Below, piece after piece: positions 50,917 to 59,401 of a stretch of DNA of 64,000 bases. Position 1 is the stretch's first letter, and the number at the start of each line of letters is the position of its first letter. Below the pieces are notes generated by a model, which saw only the letters and a list, made by a program, of their open reading frames with translations, had not been told where the DNA came from and searched no databases. Source of the stretch: Mesorhizobium sp. (GTDB lineage Bacteria > Pseudomonadota > Alphaproteobacteria > Rhizobiales > Rhizobiaceae); contig NZ_JAFKIC010000114.1 in assembly GCF_017306585.1 (NCBI RefSeq), positions 16,260 to 80,259 of the forward strand, written 5' to 3'. Made by a program: the position numbers and the translations under genes.

Positions 50917-50962
50917 CACACTATCTAGCGTCGAACCTACCTGCAAACACTAAATATAGTGT
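50917..50962. promoter_or_regulatory. Tandem NrdR boxes upstream of nrdJ
   Basis: One box, ACACTAAATATAGTGT at 50947-50962, fits the NrdR consensus acaCwATATaTwGtgt at nearly every position. A second, weaker box lies at 50917-50932 (ACACTATCTAGCGT core). Their centres are about 30 bp apart, close to three helical turns, as for known NrdR pairs. On the minus strand a -35-like TTTGCA and a -10-like TAGTGT fall within the same stretch, so the repressor would cover the promoter. The nrdJ leader would then be about 215 bases. The 654-base gap 50684-51337 has no other gene. Confidence 0.7.
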
Positions 50963-51218
50963 TAACAGACAATTTATTCCAGTCCGACAATTCTCCCTTT
51001 CGTCGCCCCATCACCCCACAAACCCAACGCTTCCGCCGGCCTCGTAAACAGGCGGAAATGCGGGCAAAAACGCACATAATCCGGGAAAAAGACCGGGCTC
51101 AGAACTTTCCGGTCGCGCTCTCAACAGGAGCACATGGCCTATAAAAGGCGACTCGTTTCGAGCCGTCAAGGATTCGTTTGCGTAGCTTTTGTGACCCCAA
51201 CATCTTGTGTGTCACACA

Positions 51219-51227
51219 TGTGGATAA
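51219..51227. promoter_or_regulatory. Perfect DnaA box upstream of nrdJ
   Basis: TGTGGATAA is the reverse complement of TTATCCACA, a perfect consensus DnaA site. It lies in the nrdJ/PilZ intergenic region, about 535 bases before the nrdJ start. DnaA controls ribonucleotide reductase in some bacteria; a single box here is only suggestive. Confidence 0.35.
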
Positions 51228-51337
51228 CGGGGATAGAAACGGGTCGTTGGAACTGTGATTTCAGGCCGCGCGCCGAGGCGCGCCCGCCAATCGCGAACCG
51301 CAGCCGGCAACAGGCCGTCCGACCTCGAAAACAGTGC

Positions 51338-51649
51338 TTAGCCGTAATGCAGCTTCGGCTTCGGCTCGGTGCCGTTGAACTGTACCCCGATCCGATCGTT
51401 GCGGCGCCAGCGGACCTCGCAGCGATAGGCGACACCGTCGAGCGGCACATAAAGAAGGAAGCGATCCGGGACTCGCGACTCGAGCGGTACTTTCAGTTCG
51501 GCCCCATTAGCATGCTGGTTGCGCAGCATGACGGCGATTTCCGAATTTTGAATGCCGGTGATGACCGTTCCGCCCTTGAGCACGCGCGGGCGATGCTCGC
51601 GCTGAGGCTCCGTGGAATCTTGCGGAATTGGGTTTACAGGATTCGCCAT
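51338..51649 (-). CDS. PilZ domain-containing protein
   Basis: A 103-residue protein consisting of a PilZ-like domain: REHRPRVLKGGTVITGIQNS at the N-terminus, SEIAVMLRNQHANGAELKVP in the middle, and YRCEVRWRRNDRIGVQFNG at the end. The R-x-x-R element of cyclic-di-GMP binding (REHRPR) and the following GAELKV stretch are present but the D/N-x-S-x-x-G motif is weak (RNQHANGAEL), so binding is not certain. No signal peptide. On the same strand as nrdJ, about 650 bases upstream. Confidence 0.85.
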   Translation of the reverse strand: MANPVNPIPQDSTEPQREHRPRVLKGGTVITGIQNSEIAVMLRNQHANGAELKVPLESRVPDRFLLYVPLDGVAYRCEVRWRRNDRIGVQFNGTEPKPKLHYG

Positions 51650-51757
51650 CGATCAAACGCCAGGTTGGCCGATCTCTAGCGCAGAAAAATTATCAAACCA
51701 TTCATGCGGTACATCACAGGGTTGTGAATCGGCTGGGATGCACGCGAAAAATAGCAG

Positions 51758-52246
51758 CTAGGAAAACCTTCGGGGGTCGGCGCAGAAATACGCAATGATC
51801 TGGCAAAGGTCGGGTTCATGGACCATGCGCACGGCCTCGCTGGAAGAGACCCATTTGCGGGTACGGGAGTGCTTTTCCTTCCAGCGGTCGGCGATCTTGT
51901 CGACATGCAGCGGGAATACGAGCACCTCGCAGGGCACTTCCTCGCCGGAAGCCAGCACCTTGGCATAGAAATAACGGCCGGCTTCGATGTGGGACACGTG
52001 TCCGCGCAATCCGGCTTCCTCGCCTGCCTCGCGCGCGGCGGCATCGCAAAGTGGTTCCCGTGCTTCAGGCCAGCCCTTCGGCAGCACCCAGCGGCCGGTA
52101 TCACGGCTGGTGATCAGCATGACCTCGATACCGCTTCCGGCCTCGCGCCAGGGCAAGGCGGCAACCTGCAGACGACACGGCGCCGTGCCGAAGAGTCGCC
52201 GGACCCTTTCGGCCAGATGGTTGTGCGTCGTTGGCCTCGTCAACAT
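51758..52246 (-). CDS. Nudix hydrolase
   Basis: A 162-residue Nudix protein starting MLTRPTTHNHLAERVRRLFG. The Nudix box G-x5-E-x7-R-E-x-x-E-E-x-G is present as GWPEAREPLCDAAAREAGEEAGL, cut here to its key residues, with PKGW before it. The rest is SHIEAGRYFYAKV and LVFPLHVDKIADRWKEKHSR. It resembles diphosphoinositol-polyphosphate phosphohydrolase-like members common in rhizobia; the true substrate may be a nucleoside diphosphate derivative. Single gene. Confidence 0.9.
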   Translation of the reverse strand: MLTRPTTHNHLAERVRRLFGTAPCRLQVAALPWREAGSGIEVMLITSRDTGRWVLPKGWPEAREPLCDAAAREAGEEAGLRGHVSHIEAGRYFYAKVLASGEEVPCEVLVFPLHVDKIADRWKEKHSRTRKWVSSSEAVRMVHEPDLCQIIAYFCADPRRFS

Positions 52247-52453
52247 CGAAGAAGGTAACCCAAGCCCAGAATCGTTTTGCCGCCTCAGGAATCCTACGGC
52301 GAATTGTCAGCAATAAAAGTAAAAACTTCGGTCGGGCTGGCCGATTCCCGTCAACAAAGGTCGATTTCACAGGAAATCCTGCCCCGCAAAACCGTCCGGT
52401 CAGGCGGAAATTGTCGCGGATGGCGGCTTAATTGAAAAAGCGTGTCTTGCGGA

Positions 52454-52954
52454 TCAGCCGGCGTGATCGTCGGCGATCGGCTTCTGGTAGGTGAAGCCCA
52501 TGTCCCACGGGAAATAGATCCAGGTGTCCTGGCTGACCTCGGTGACGAACGTGTCGACCAGCGGCCGGCCCTTCGGTTTGGCGTAGACGGTCGCGAAGTG
52601 GGCCTTGGGCATCATCGCCCGCACGATGCCGGCGGTCTTGCCGGTGTCGGTCAGGTCATCGATGATCAGCACGCCGGCGCCGTCATCGGCCAGCAACGCC
52701 GGGGTGACTTCCTTCAACACCTGCAACTGCCCCTGGCTGGTGTAGTCGTGATAGGAGGCGACACTGACGGTTTCGATGATGCGGATGCCGAGCTCGCGCG
52801 AGATGATCGCCGCCGGAACCAGTCCGCCGCGCGTGATGCAGACGATCGCCTTCCACTGTCCCTTGCTGGTGCCGGCAAGCCGCCAGGCGAGGGCGCGGGC
52901 GTCTCGGTGGAACTGGTCCCAGGAGACCGGAAAGGCTTTTTCGGGAAGGGACAT
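52454..52954 (-). CDS. gpt: Xanthine phosphoribosyltransferase
   Basis: A 166-residue purine salvage enzyme that makes XMP/GMP from xanthine or guanine and PRPP. The start at 52954 gives [20 protein letters not shown]; an upstream ATG at 52975 is in frame. The PRPP-binding motif is [15 protein letters not shown], and the family run [20 protein letters not shown] with [11 protein letters not shown] at the end is intact. Membrane-associated in E. coli. Alone on its transcript, with 206 bases upstream of it lacking any visible gene. Confidence 0.94.
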   Translation of the reverse strand: MSLPEKAFPVSWDQFHRDARALAWRLAGTSKGQWKAIVCITRGGLVPAAIISRELGIRIIETVSVASYHDYTSQGQLQVLKEVTPALLADDGAGVLIIDDLTDTGKTAGIVRAMMPKAHFATVYAKPKGRPLVDTFVTEVSQDTWIYFPWDMGFTYQKPIADDHAG

Positions 52955-53069
52955 GTCTCGCGCACTCCACGGCACGCGAGGACCGCGTGCAAGAAACAGG
53001 GGAATGCGCGCGGAATTAACTGGAAAACCTCAGCCTTGGCAAGGGCGCCAGGCGGTGATCCCTGTGGAC

Positions 53070-53903
53070 TTATCGCGACAGGAAAGCCGCCACCTGTGCC
53101 GTCCGCAGCACCGTGCGCGTCACCCCGCCAAACAGAAGCTGGCGCAGCCAGGAGTGGCTGTAGGCGCCAAGCACCAGCAGATCGGCGCCGCTCTCGGCGA
53201 TCCTGTTCTGGATCATATCGTCAACCGAGGTGCCGCCTGATTTCTGCACCGAGACGCTGACATTGGCGCCGTGACGCGACAGTGCCGATGCAATCTCGGC
53301 ACCGGAGGCCTCGGGGCTTTCGTCGAGCGTGTCGGGCGGATCGATGACGAGTATGTCTGTCTTGTCGGCCTCTATGATGAAGGGCAGGGCGTCGAAGGCG
53401 GCGCGCGCGGCTTCCTTGCTGCCGTTCCAGGCGAGCAACACGCGTCTGAAAGTGGTGACGAGAGGGCCGGCGTGCGGCACCACCAGCACCGGTCGCCCGG
53501 CATCGTAAACCAGCGTATCGACATCGGCGCTGGGGTCCCCGCCGGCCTCGCGCTGGGCGGCGATGATGAGATCGGCGGCTCGCACGCTTGAAATACCGCT
53601 CAGCGCGCTGTCGCCGGAGAAGCTCTCAAGGCTGCGCCACTCGAAGGAGAGGCCGGAATCCTCGATGCGCTTGAGGAACACAGCCTGCAGCTTGTCGGCC
53701 CGTTCCCGGTTCATGTCGGCCGAGACTTGCAGGAATTCGGTGTCCGGAAAGCCGGTCGCCGATGTGTAGGGCACCGGAAGCGCCTCGGCGTGAATGCCGA
53801 TCAGGTGGCTTTCGAAGCGGCTGGCCAGCGGAATGGCGCAGTCGAGCACGCGCTCGGCGTCCTGCTCGTTCTGTAAAATGGCGACGATGGTCTTGAACCG
53901 CAT
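53070..53903 (-). CDS. Universal stress protein (tandem UspA domains)
   Basis: A 277-residue protein from the ATG at 53903, MRFKTIVAILQNEQDAERVL. Two UspA-like halves are joined: the first to about 140, the second from FRRVLLAWNGSKEAARAAFD to the end, with the ATP-loop pattern LVLGAYSHSWLRQLLFGGVT (G-x-Y-x-H-x9-G-G-x-T). The frame runs open upstream to 54173, but that part lies in the CinA-like gene's leader and is unlikely to be used. Cytoplasmic. Function: stress response, exact target unknown. Confidence 0.9.
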   Translation of the reverse strand: MRFKTIVAILQNEQDAERVLDCAIPLASRFESHLIGIHAEALPVPYTSATGFPDTEFLQVSADMNRERADKLQAVFLKRIEDSGLSFEWRSLESFSGDSALSGISSVRAADLIIAAQREAGGDPSADVDTLVYDAGRPVLVVPHAGPLVTTFRRVLLAWNGSKEAARAAFDALPFIIEADKTDILVIDPPDTLDESPEASGAEIASALSRHGANVSVSVQKSGGTSVDDMIQNRIAESGADLLVLGAYSHSWLRQLLFGGVTRTVLRTAQVAAFLSR

Positions 53904-53985
53904 GGTGAATCCCTCAATTCGCGAGCGTGCAAACCCGCCTGGAAGGAAACGTCGCGGCGCCCGGCTTGGTTCCGGGTTGGACCGC

Positions 53986-54729
53986 TCAGTTCGCCTTTGC
54001 GGCGAAACCCGCCACCATCGCCTCGACATCGGCGCGGGCGGCGTCGAGCGCCTCCTGGCTGCGGGCGCGGACAACCAGTTCGGTCCAGAACTTGCCATCG
54101 CCATATTTCGGATAGGAGCCGATGATCGTGTCGGGGTGAGCCTTCTGGATCTCACCCAGCGGTCCCCCGACAAGGCCTTCGCCGAACGGGCAATGCACCG
54201 TTGCCGAGAGCATCTTGGTGCCGGTCTTCAGCGTCGGCACGACATTGTCGAGCATGGCCTGGAAGATCGAGGGCACGCCGGCCATGACGTGGACGTTGCC
54301 TATGCGAAAGCCGGGCGCGACCGATACCGGATTTTCGATCAGATCAGCGCCACGCGGCATACGGGCCATGCGCTTGCGGGCCTCGGTATACTCTATGCCG
54401 CGCGCGGCATAGCTTGCCTCCAGCATCGCATAGGCCCGGGCTTCATATTCGCAGGGCACGCCGAACGCCTTGGATATCGAATCGGCTGTTATGTCGTCAT
54501 GCGTCGGGCCGATGCCGCCCGTGGTGAAAACATAGGTATGGCGGGCGCGAACCGCGTTCACGGCCGCGACAATCTCGTCCTCCTCGTCGGGAACGATACG
54601 AACTTCCTTCAAGTCGATGCCGATCGCCGTCATGATGTCGGCGAGGTGGCCGATATTCTTGTCCTTGGTGCGGCCGGACAGAATCTCATCGCCGATGACG
54701 AGCATGGCGGCGGTAATGATTTCGGGCAT
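53986..54729 (-). CDS. CinA-like molybdopterin-binding domain protein
   Basis: A 247-residue protein from the ATG at 54729, MPEIITAAMLVIGDEILSGR. It is the CinA N-terminal (MoCF-biosynthesis) domain alone: TGGIGPTHDDITADSISKAF, ENPVSVAPGFRIGNVHVMAG and PFGEGLVGGPLGEIQKAHPD. In full CinA this domain is ADP-ribose pyrophosphatase-like; the C-terminal nicotinamide mononucleotide deamidase part (PncC) is absent. It lies 82 bases after the universal stress gene's start on the same strand and may be read separately. Confidence 0.9.
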   Translation of the reverse strand: MPEIITAAMLVIGDEILSGRTKDKNIGHLADIMTAIGIDLKEVRIVPDEEDEIVAAVNAVRARHTYVFTTGGIGPTHDDITADSISKAFGVPCEYEARAYAMLEASYAARGIEYTEARKRMARMPRGADLIENPVSVAPGFRIGNVHVMAGVPSIFQAMLDNVVPTLKTGTKMLSATVHCPFGEGLVGGPLGEIQKAHPDTIIGSYPKYGDGKFWTELVVRARSQEALDAARADVEAMVAGFAAKAN

Positions 54730-54899
54730 GGAAGGCTCCGGCAGGACGGTCGCCTGAGATAGCGCGGCGCGGGTTGATCGGCAATGCCGGCTGAACTGTG
54801 AACAATCTGTGCCCATATGTGAGATATCCATTGAACGTTCGGCCCTCTAGATAGATCGCCAGGACCGGGCGGTTCCCGGTGATCATCGAGGAGACGGAA

Positions 54900-55499
54900 A
54901 TGGCGAAGGTACTTGTTCTCTATTATTCGAGCTGGGGTCATATGGAGCAGATGGCCAAGGCCGCGGCCGAGGGCGCCCGCGAGGCCGGCGCTCATGTGAC
55001 CATCAAGCGCGTCGCCGAACTGGTGCCCGAGGCAGTGGCAAAGGCTGCTTACTACAAGCTCGATCAGGAAGCCGCGATCGCCGATCCGCTCGAACTCGGC
55101 GATTACGACGCGATCATCGTCGGCGCCTCGACGCGCTATGGCGCCATGGCGTCGCAGCTGAAGAATTTCTTCGATCAGACCGGACCTCTCTGGGCCAAGG
55201 GTGCTCTTGTCAACAAGGTCGGATCGGTGATGGTTTCGACGGCGACCCAGCATGGCGGCGCCGAGCTCGCTCTTCTCAGCACCCAGGCGATGCTGCAGCA
55301 CCATGGCATGATCATCGTGCCGCTTTCCTACGCCTATCAGGGCCAGATGGGCAACGACGTGGTGCGTGGCGGCGCGCCTTACGGCATGACCACGACAAGC
55401 GACGGCGACGGCTCGCGCCAGCCTTCGGCCCAGGAGCTCGAGGGCGCGAAATTCCAGGGCAAGCGCGTCGCCGAGATCACAGCCAAGCTGCATGGTTGA
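54900..55499 (+). CDS. wrbA: NAD(P)H:quinone oxidoreductase
   Basis: A 199-residue flavodoxin-fold quinone reductase. It reduces quinones by two electrons, protecting against redox stress. The ATG at 54900 is preceded by GGAGACGG and gives [20 protein letters not shown], the FMN-binding start. Other WrbA marks are [42 protein letters not shown] and [15 protein letters not shown]-dependent tetramer in other bacteria. Single gene, divergent from the CinA-like gene. Confidence 0.96.
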   Translation: MAKVLVLYYSSWGHMEQMAKAAAEGAREAGAHVTIKRVAELVPEAVAKAAYYKLDQEAAIADPLELGDYDAIIVGASTRYGAMASQLKNFFDQTGPLWAKGALVNKVGSVMVSTATQHGGAELALLSTQAMLQHHGMIIVPLSYAYQGQMGNDVVRGGAPYGMTTTSDGDGSRQPSAQELEGAKFQGKRVAEITAKLHG

Positions 55500-55505
55500 T
55501 TCTAC

Positions 55506-55534
55506 CGCCGCCGTGCCGTATTCGGCCGGCGGCG
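55506..55534 (+). terminator. Weak GC hairpin after wrbA
   Basis: CGCCGCCG at 55506-55513 pairs with CGGCGGCG at 55527-55534, with a 13-base loop. It lies 6 bases after the wrbA stop. The tail (TTATCC) is poor, so this is a candidate only. Confidence 0.35.
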
Positions 55535-55666
55535 TTATCCGCACCGGGAAATCGGTGATCGGCGGGCGGCCTTCCAGCCGCCCGTATTGATTCAGGCCCG
55601 CTCGGATTCAAGATTGCGGCACCATCCGATACGGCTAAGCTCGGCCGGTCCAGATCCGGGTGAAGA

Positions 55667-56680
55667 ATGCTCCTGTCTATTCTGTCGTGGCTGCTTGTCG
55701 TCCTGCTCCTGTCGGCACTGCTTGTGGCCGCCTGCCTGGTGCTGGCGACGCTGTGGATCTCTGCGAAGGCGGAAAGCCTGGTGCCGCCGGTCGGAAAATT
55801 CATCGAGATCGACGGTAACCGCATCCACTATGTCGATGAGGGCGAGGGCAGGCCGATCGTCTTCGTGCACGGGCTTGGCGCCCAACTCCATCATTTCCGG
55901 CACACGCTGTTTGGACGCTTTGGGCCCGGCTACCGCCTGATCGCGCTCGATCGCCCGGGATCGGGCTATTCGGTTCGTGCTGCCGGCGCCACCGGCCGCT
56001 TGACCGAACAGGCGCGGGTGGTGCGGCGCTTCATCGAGACCCTCGGGCTGGAGCGGCCCCTGGTGGTGGGACACTCACTCGGAGGCGCCATCACGCTGAC
56101 CCTGGCCGTAGAGCATCCCGAGGTGATCTCGGGCATTGCCCTGCTGGCGCCGCTTACGCATCTGGAAGCCGGTATGCGCGAAAAGACCGGCTTGCTTTAT
56201 ATCCGATCGCGTCTTTGGCGCTGGATCATGGCTTACACTGTGGCGATACCGACAAGCCTCAGATATGCGCGGCCGACGAAGGAATTCATCTTCGCCCCGC
56301 AGCCTTTTCCTGGCGACTATATGGTCGAGGGTGGGGGGTGGCTGGGACTTCGGCCCCGTCATTTCCATGCAACGTCGACCGATATCGTGGCTGTCGAACA
56401 GGATCTCGGCCGCATCGAGCAACGCTATGGCGAGATCATCGTGCCTGCCGGCATCCTTTTTGGAACCGCTGACCGCGTCATCGACATCCGCACCCACGGC
56501 GAACCAATGCAAGGTAAGATCGCCGGGCTCGATTTCGAAATTGTCGATCGCCTTGGCCACATGCCGCAATTCGTTGAGCCGGAACGGATCATTGCTTTTA
56601 TCGAGCGTATTGCCGCTCGCTCGTTTTCTGGTCGGCCATCACGGCAGACTCACGACAACTTCAATGAACCATCCGGCTGA
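55667..56680 (+). CDS. Membrane-anchored alpha/beta hydrolase
   Basis: A 337-residue protein with an N-terminal membrane segment (MLLSILSWLLVVLLLSALLV) that is more like an anchor than a cleaved signal. The hydrolase core has GRPIVFVHGLGAQLHHFRHT, ALDRPGSGYS, the nucleophile elbow VVGHSLGGAITLTLA, the acid in FGTADRVIDI and the catalytic His in DRLGHMPQFVEP. It fits the epoxide-hydrolase/esterase-like group. No neighbour in the same direction clearly shares its transcript, apart from a small secreted gene 55 bases after. Substrate unknown. Confidence 0.9.
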   Translation: MLLSILSWLLVVLLLSALLVAACLVLATLWISAKAESLVPPVGKFIEIDGNRIHYVDEGEGRPIVFVHGLGAQLHHFRHTLFGRFGPGYRLIALDRPGSGYSVRAAGATGRLTEQARVVRRFIETLGLERPLVVGHSLGGAITLTLAVEHPEVISGIALLAPLTHLEAGMREKTGLLYIRSRLWRWIMAYTVAIPTSLRYARPTKEFIFAPQPFPGDYMVEGGGWLGLRPRHFHATSTDIVAVEQDLGRIEQRYGEIIVPAGILFGTADRVIDIRTHGEPMQGKIAGLDFEIVDRLGHMPQFVEPERIIAFIERIAARSFSGRPSRQTHDNFNEPSG

Positions 56681-56735
56681 CTGCCGGGTTTTATCCGTGT
56701 CGCACCCCAAGGCGGCTAAGATACGGAGCAATTCA

Positions 56736-57014
56736 ATGTTTACGAAACTTCTCGCGGCATCGGTGCTGACGATCGGTATCGCCACTTCGGCGATGGCGCA
56801 GTCGTCTGACGCCACTTACTCCAACCATCACAATTGGTGGCTGTTCGGCAACGAGGATTCCTCAGGCGTCGACCAGAGCCATACGGGCAGCATCGATGGC
56901 TCGGGGTTGAACACCTATGGCAATCCTGGCCCCGGCGGGCCGTGCGCCTACAACACACCGGGTCCTGACGCGAACTCCCAGGGCAACGTCAACGATCAAT
57001 ACTGCGGCAAATAG
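56736..57014 (+). CDS. Small secreted protein of unknown function
   Basis: A 92-residue protein starting MFTKLLAASVLTIGIATSAM, with signal cleavage near AMA-Q. The mature part of about 70 residues is rich in Ser, Gly, Asn, Asp and Pro (WWLFGNEDSSGVDQSHTGSI, NTYGNPGPGGPCAYNTPGPD), with Trp-Trp and two Cys. Such low-complexity mature regions are often surface or extracellular. No family recognised. The ribosome binding site is weak (GGAGCAAT). A hairpin follows the gene. Confidence 0.65.
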   Translation: MFTKLLAASVLTIGIATSAMAQSSDATYSNHHNWWLFGNEDSSGVDQSHTGSIDGSGLNTYGNPGPGGPCAYNTPGPDANSQGNVNDQYCGK

Positions 57015-57032
57015 CTAGCCGCGGGCCTGCCG

Positions 57033-57064
57033 CCGCTGAACGCCGTCTCTCCCGGCGTCAGCGG
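57033..57064. terminator. Bulged hairpin between convergent genes
   Basis: CCGCTGA at 57033-57039 and CGCCG at 57041-57045 pair with CGGCG at 57053-57057 and TCAGCGG at 57058-57064 (one bulged base). It stands between the secreted-protein gene and the DUF2188 gene, whose stops are 18 and 12 bases away. No T-tract. Confidence 0.45.
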
Positions 57065-57076
57065 TGGGCTCGAATA

Positions 57077-57316
57077 TCAATCAGACACTTCCGTTTGCGG
57101 CCGGTCGCGGCCATCGGCCAGTTCCTCGTGCCATTTGCCGTCGGCATCCTCATACTGGATGCCATCCGTGGAGCCGGCGACCTGCTGCTCGGCCGAGGCG
57201 ATTTCGGCGGCGCGCAGCGCATCCTGATGGGTGGGAAAAGTCTCGGAAAAGGTCGCGCCGACCTTGTAGGCCCAACCGCCGTCATGCTCGACGATCTTGT
57301 AAGTCAGCTTCGCCAT
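57077..57316 (-). CDS. DUF2188 domain-containing protein
   Basis: A 79-residue protein from the ATG at 57316. It reads MAKLTYKIVEHDGGWAYKVG, with the DUF2188 pattern of GGWAYKVGATFSETFPTHQD, then ALRAAEIASAEQQVAG and the C-terminal acidic-Trp stretch GKWHEELADGRDR. DUF2188 is a small beta-sheet/alpha fold, usually without known function. A TTG at 57319 is in frame one codon upstream. On the same strand as DUF982 and just after it (30-base gap), so the two may be co-transcribed. Confidence 0.87.
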   Translation of the reverse strand: MAKLTYKIVEHDGGWAYKVGATFSETFPTHQDALRAAEIASAEQQVAGSTDGIQYEDADGKWHEELADGRDRPQTEVSD

Positions 57317-57346
57317 CAAAAACCTCCGGTTGAAAGGTCCGCCTGC

Positions 57347-57625
57347 TCAATGCAGCCGGTCGTCGGGCAGCCGGTCGTCGGGCACCAGCACTTCCGATTC
57401 CCTGGCGGCCTCGATCAGTGCCCGGCGCGCGTCCGCCGTCGAACGATAACCTTCCAGCACTTTGAGGCAAGTGTCGAGAGCATCACGATGGCGCGGGCCG
57501 CGATTGAGCGGCCACACCGTCATCAGGCACTCGGCAGCTTCCTGGGTGCTGCGGATATGGCGATATTTGCCGACATGGCCAAGCTCGACCACGACGGGCG
57601 TCTCAAAAGGTTTGTTGTCCATCAT
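57347..57625 (-). CDS. DUF982 domain-containing protein
   Basis: A 92-residue protein starting MMDNKPFETPVVVELGHVGK. The rhizobial DUF982 pattern is visible: TPVVVELGHVGKYRHIRSTQ, EAAECLMTVWPLNRGPRHRD, ALDTCLKVLEGYRSTADARR. The C-terminal tail has a short duplication, PDDRLPDDRLH. The longer open frame (to 58039) covers the SH3 gene and is rejected. DUF982 proteins are common in rhizobia, of unknown function. The start codon is the second of two adjacent ATGs (57622) or the first (57625). Confidence 0.88.
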   Translation of the reverse strand: MMDNKPFETPVVVELGHVGKYRHIRSTQEAAECLMTVWPLNRGPRHRDALDTCLKVLEGYRSTADARRALIEAARESEVLVPDDRLPDDRLH

Positions 57626-57708
57626 GGCCGCAACGCAAAGCAGCCAATTTGGTTGCAAAAGTGACCCTGGGCCTGCGCCCAAAGGTCGCGTCGCGCCTGC
57701 GATGCGTC

Positions 57709-58026
57709 TCAGTAACCGCAATCGTTGCGCAGCCAGCGCGCATTCGCCCAGCCGGTCGCGCCGCCGATTTCGACCTGATACCAGTTGCCGCGCCGGTCGA
57801 AGATTTCGGTGTGATCGCCGTTGAACAACTGACCGATCATCCGCGACGACGAATTGGGCCGTGTGCGCACGGCAAGGAAGCCGCTGCCGGTGGCCAGATT
57901 GTAGCGCCCCGATAGGCCATGCACCGTGCCCTCGCAATATTGTGCGCTGGCCGGCGCCGATAAGCCGATCCAGAGGCCTGCCACCGCGGTCAGCGCGGCA
58001 GCCGTCAAAACTGTCCTGAAGAACAT
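57709..58026 (-). CDS. Secreted SH3-domain protein
   Basis: A 105-residue protein with a signal peptide (MFFRTVLTAAALTAVAGLWI, ending near ASA-Q). The mature part has a bacterial SH3-type domain: GSGFLAVRTRPNSSSRMIGQ, LFNGDHTEIFDRRGNWYQVE and GATGWANARWLRNDCGY. Bacterial SH3 domains often bind peptidoglycan or peptides. Two Cys (in YCEG and DCGY) may form a disulfide. The preceding frame in the same direction is not joined. Alone on its transcript. Confidence 0.88.
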   Translation of the reverse strand: MFFRTVLTAAALTAVAGLWIGLSAPASAQYCEGTVHGLSGRYNLATGSGFLAVRTRPNSSSRMIGQLFNGDHTEIFDRRGNWYQVEIGGATGWANARWLRNDCGY

Positions 58027-58144
58027 TTTTCTCTCCCAAGCCCGGCCGCGCCCGCCGCAGCCTTACCCAAGGTAACAGTTTGCTGGGAGAATTGAAGCGA
58101 AGCTATGGCGAATTGCGTTCTTACCGGTCGGCGGAGCGGGCCGA

Positions 58145-59248
58145 TCAGCTGGCGGCCTTCATCCAATGCTCCATCGTCGTGACCGAGCGGGCAAGCTGCG
58201 GCGCGGGATGGATCGTTTCGCTGAACGTGGCGGCTGCCCGCCATCCCCAGCGCGGATCGGCCAGAAAGGCGCGCGCCAGCGCAACCATGTCGGCGCGGCC
58301 TTCGGCGACAATCGCTTCGGCTTGTTTGGGATCATCAATCAGCCCCACCGCGCGGGTGGCGATGTCTGCGCCCTTGCGCACGGCTTCCGCCAGATGCACC
58401 TGGTAACCGGGGCCGGTGGGCAGTTTCTGCAATGGCGAATTGCCGCCACTGGAACAGCAGAGATAGGCGACACCCTCGGCCTTCAGCGCCTTCGCCACCT
58501 CGATCGCGTCCTCGACATCGAAGCCGCCATCGACCCAGTCCTTGACCGACAGCCTTGCGCCGAGCATCAGCTTCGGCGCTGCTTTCCTCACTGCCCTGGC
58601 GATTTCGACGACAAGCCGCATCCGGTTGTCCAGCGAGCCACCCCAGCGGTCGGTGCGCTGGTTGGAGAGCGGCGACAGGAACTGGAAGATCAGGTAGCCA
58701 TGGGCCGCGTGCAGTTCGATGAAGTCGAAGCCGGCGCGTTCGGCCCGCTTCGCGGCCTCGGCGAACCGGCCGATGAGTTGCAGGATTTCCTCGTCCTCCA
58801 AAGCGCGCGGCACGTTCCAGCCCGTGTCGTAGGCGATCGCCGAGGCCGAGACGGTCTGCCAGGGATCCTCGTTCGGCTGCAGCGGTCCGCCGCCTTCCCA
58901 GGGCTTGCGGTTCGAGGCCTTGCGGCCGGCATGCGCCAGCTGAGTGCCGAATTTCGTGCCGGGCGCCGCGACGCGCCTTGCCGCGTCCAGCGCCCGCCGC
59001 GCTGCGGCCTCATTGTCTTCGGAGTAGAGGCCGAGGCACCCATGCGAGATGCGGCCGCGCCGCTCCACATCGGTCATCTCCACCGTCACCATTCCCGCAC
59101 CTGACATCGCCAGGTTCATCCAGTGATAGAGATGCCAGTCGCTGGCCGAGCCATCATCGGCCGAATACTGGCACATCGGCGCCACCGCGATGCGGTTGGG
59201 GAAGGTGAGGCCGTCGAGAGTGATCGGTTGGAAAAGCGATGCTGTCAT
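58145..59248 (-). CDS. NADH:flavin oxidoreductase, Old Yellow Enzyme family (YqjM-like)
   Basis: A 367-residue FMN-dependent ene-reductase from the ATG at 59248, MTASLFQPITLDGLTFPNRI. YqjM-type marks are VAPMCQYSADDGSASDWHLY with the FMN-stacking Cys, GTQLAHAGRKASNRKPWEGG, FDFIELHAAHGYLIFQFLSP (His pair that binds the substrate carbonyl) and NQRTDRWGGSLDNRMRLVVE. The upstream part of the open frame, to 59953, lies opposite the Nudix gene and is not coding. Reduces activated double bonds; natural role usually detoxification. Single gene. Confidence 0.95.
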   Translation of the reverse strand: MTASLFQPITLDGLTFPNRIAVAPMCQYSADDGSASDWHLYHWMNLAMSGAGMVTVEMTDVERRGRISHGCLGLYSEDNEAAARRALDAARRVAAPGTKFGTQLAHAGRKASNRKPWEGGGPLQPNEDPWQTVSASAIAYDTGWNVPRALEDEEILQLIGRFAEAAKRAERAGFDFIELHAAHGYLIFQFLSPLSNQRTDRWGGSLDNRMRLVVEIARAVRKAAPKLMLGARLSVKDWVDGGFDVEDAIEVAKALKAEGVAYLCCSSGGNSPLQKLPTGPGYQVHLAEAVRKGADIATRAVGLIDDPKQAEAIVAEGRADMVALARAFLADPRWGWRAAATFSETIHPAPQLARSVTTMEHWMKAAS

Positions 59249-59401
59249 GAAACAGGGCTCCGGAGGGACAGGCCGCTCTCTAGGCAATGGATCGAAAGCG
59301 CGCCAGACACGAGACAGTGAGATGCGTTTCTGGACCAGTTGCCAGCATTGCGCAAATGCCGCCTGGCGGCTACGCCTCGACCCGGCATCATGGAGACGAT
59401 C

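Noticed and set aside
47063-50953. A 1296-residue open frame on the plus strand opposite nrdJ
   Set aside because: It lies fully antisense to nrdJ, has no family match, and is the expected result of high-GC codon use in a long gene.
50684-51337. Cobalamin riboswitch before nrdJ
   Set aside because: No B12 box (GCCACTG type) or matching stem could be found on the minus strand; NrdR boxes explain control better.
57626-58039. Extension of the DUF982 gene to 58039
   Set aside because: Overlaps the SH3 gene in another frame and lacks family match.
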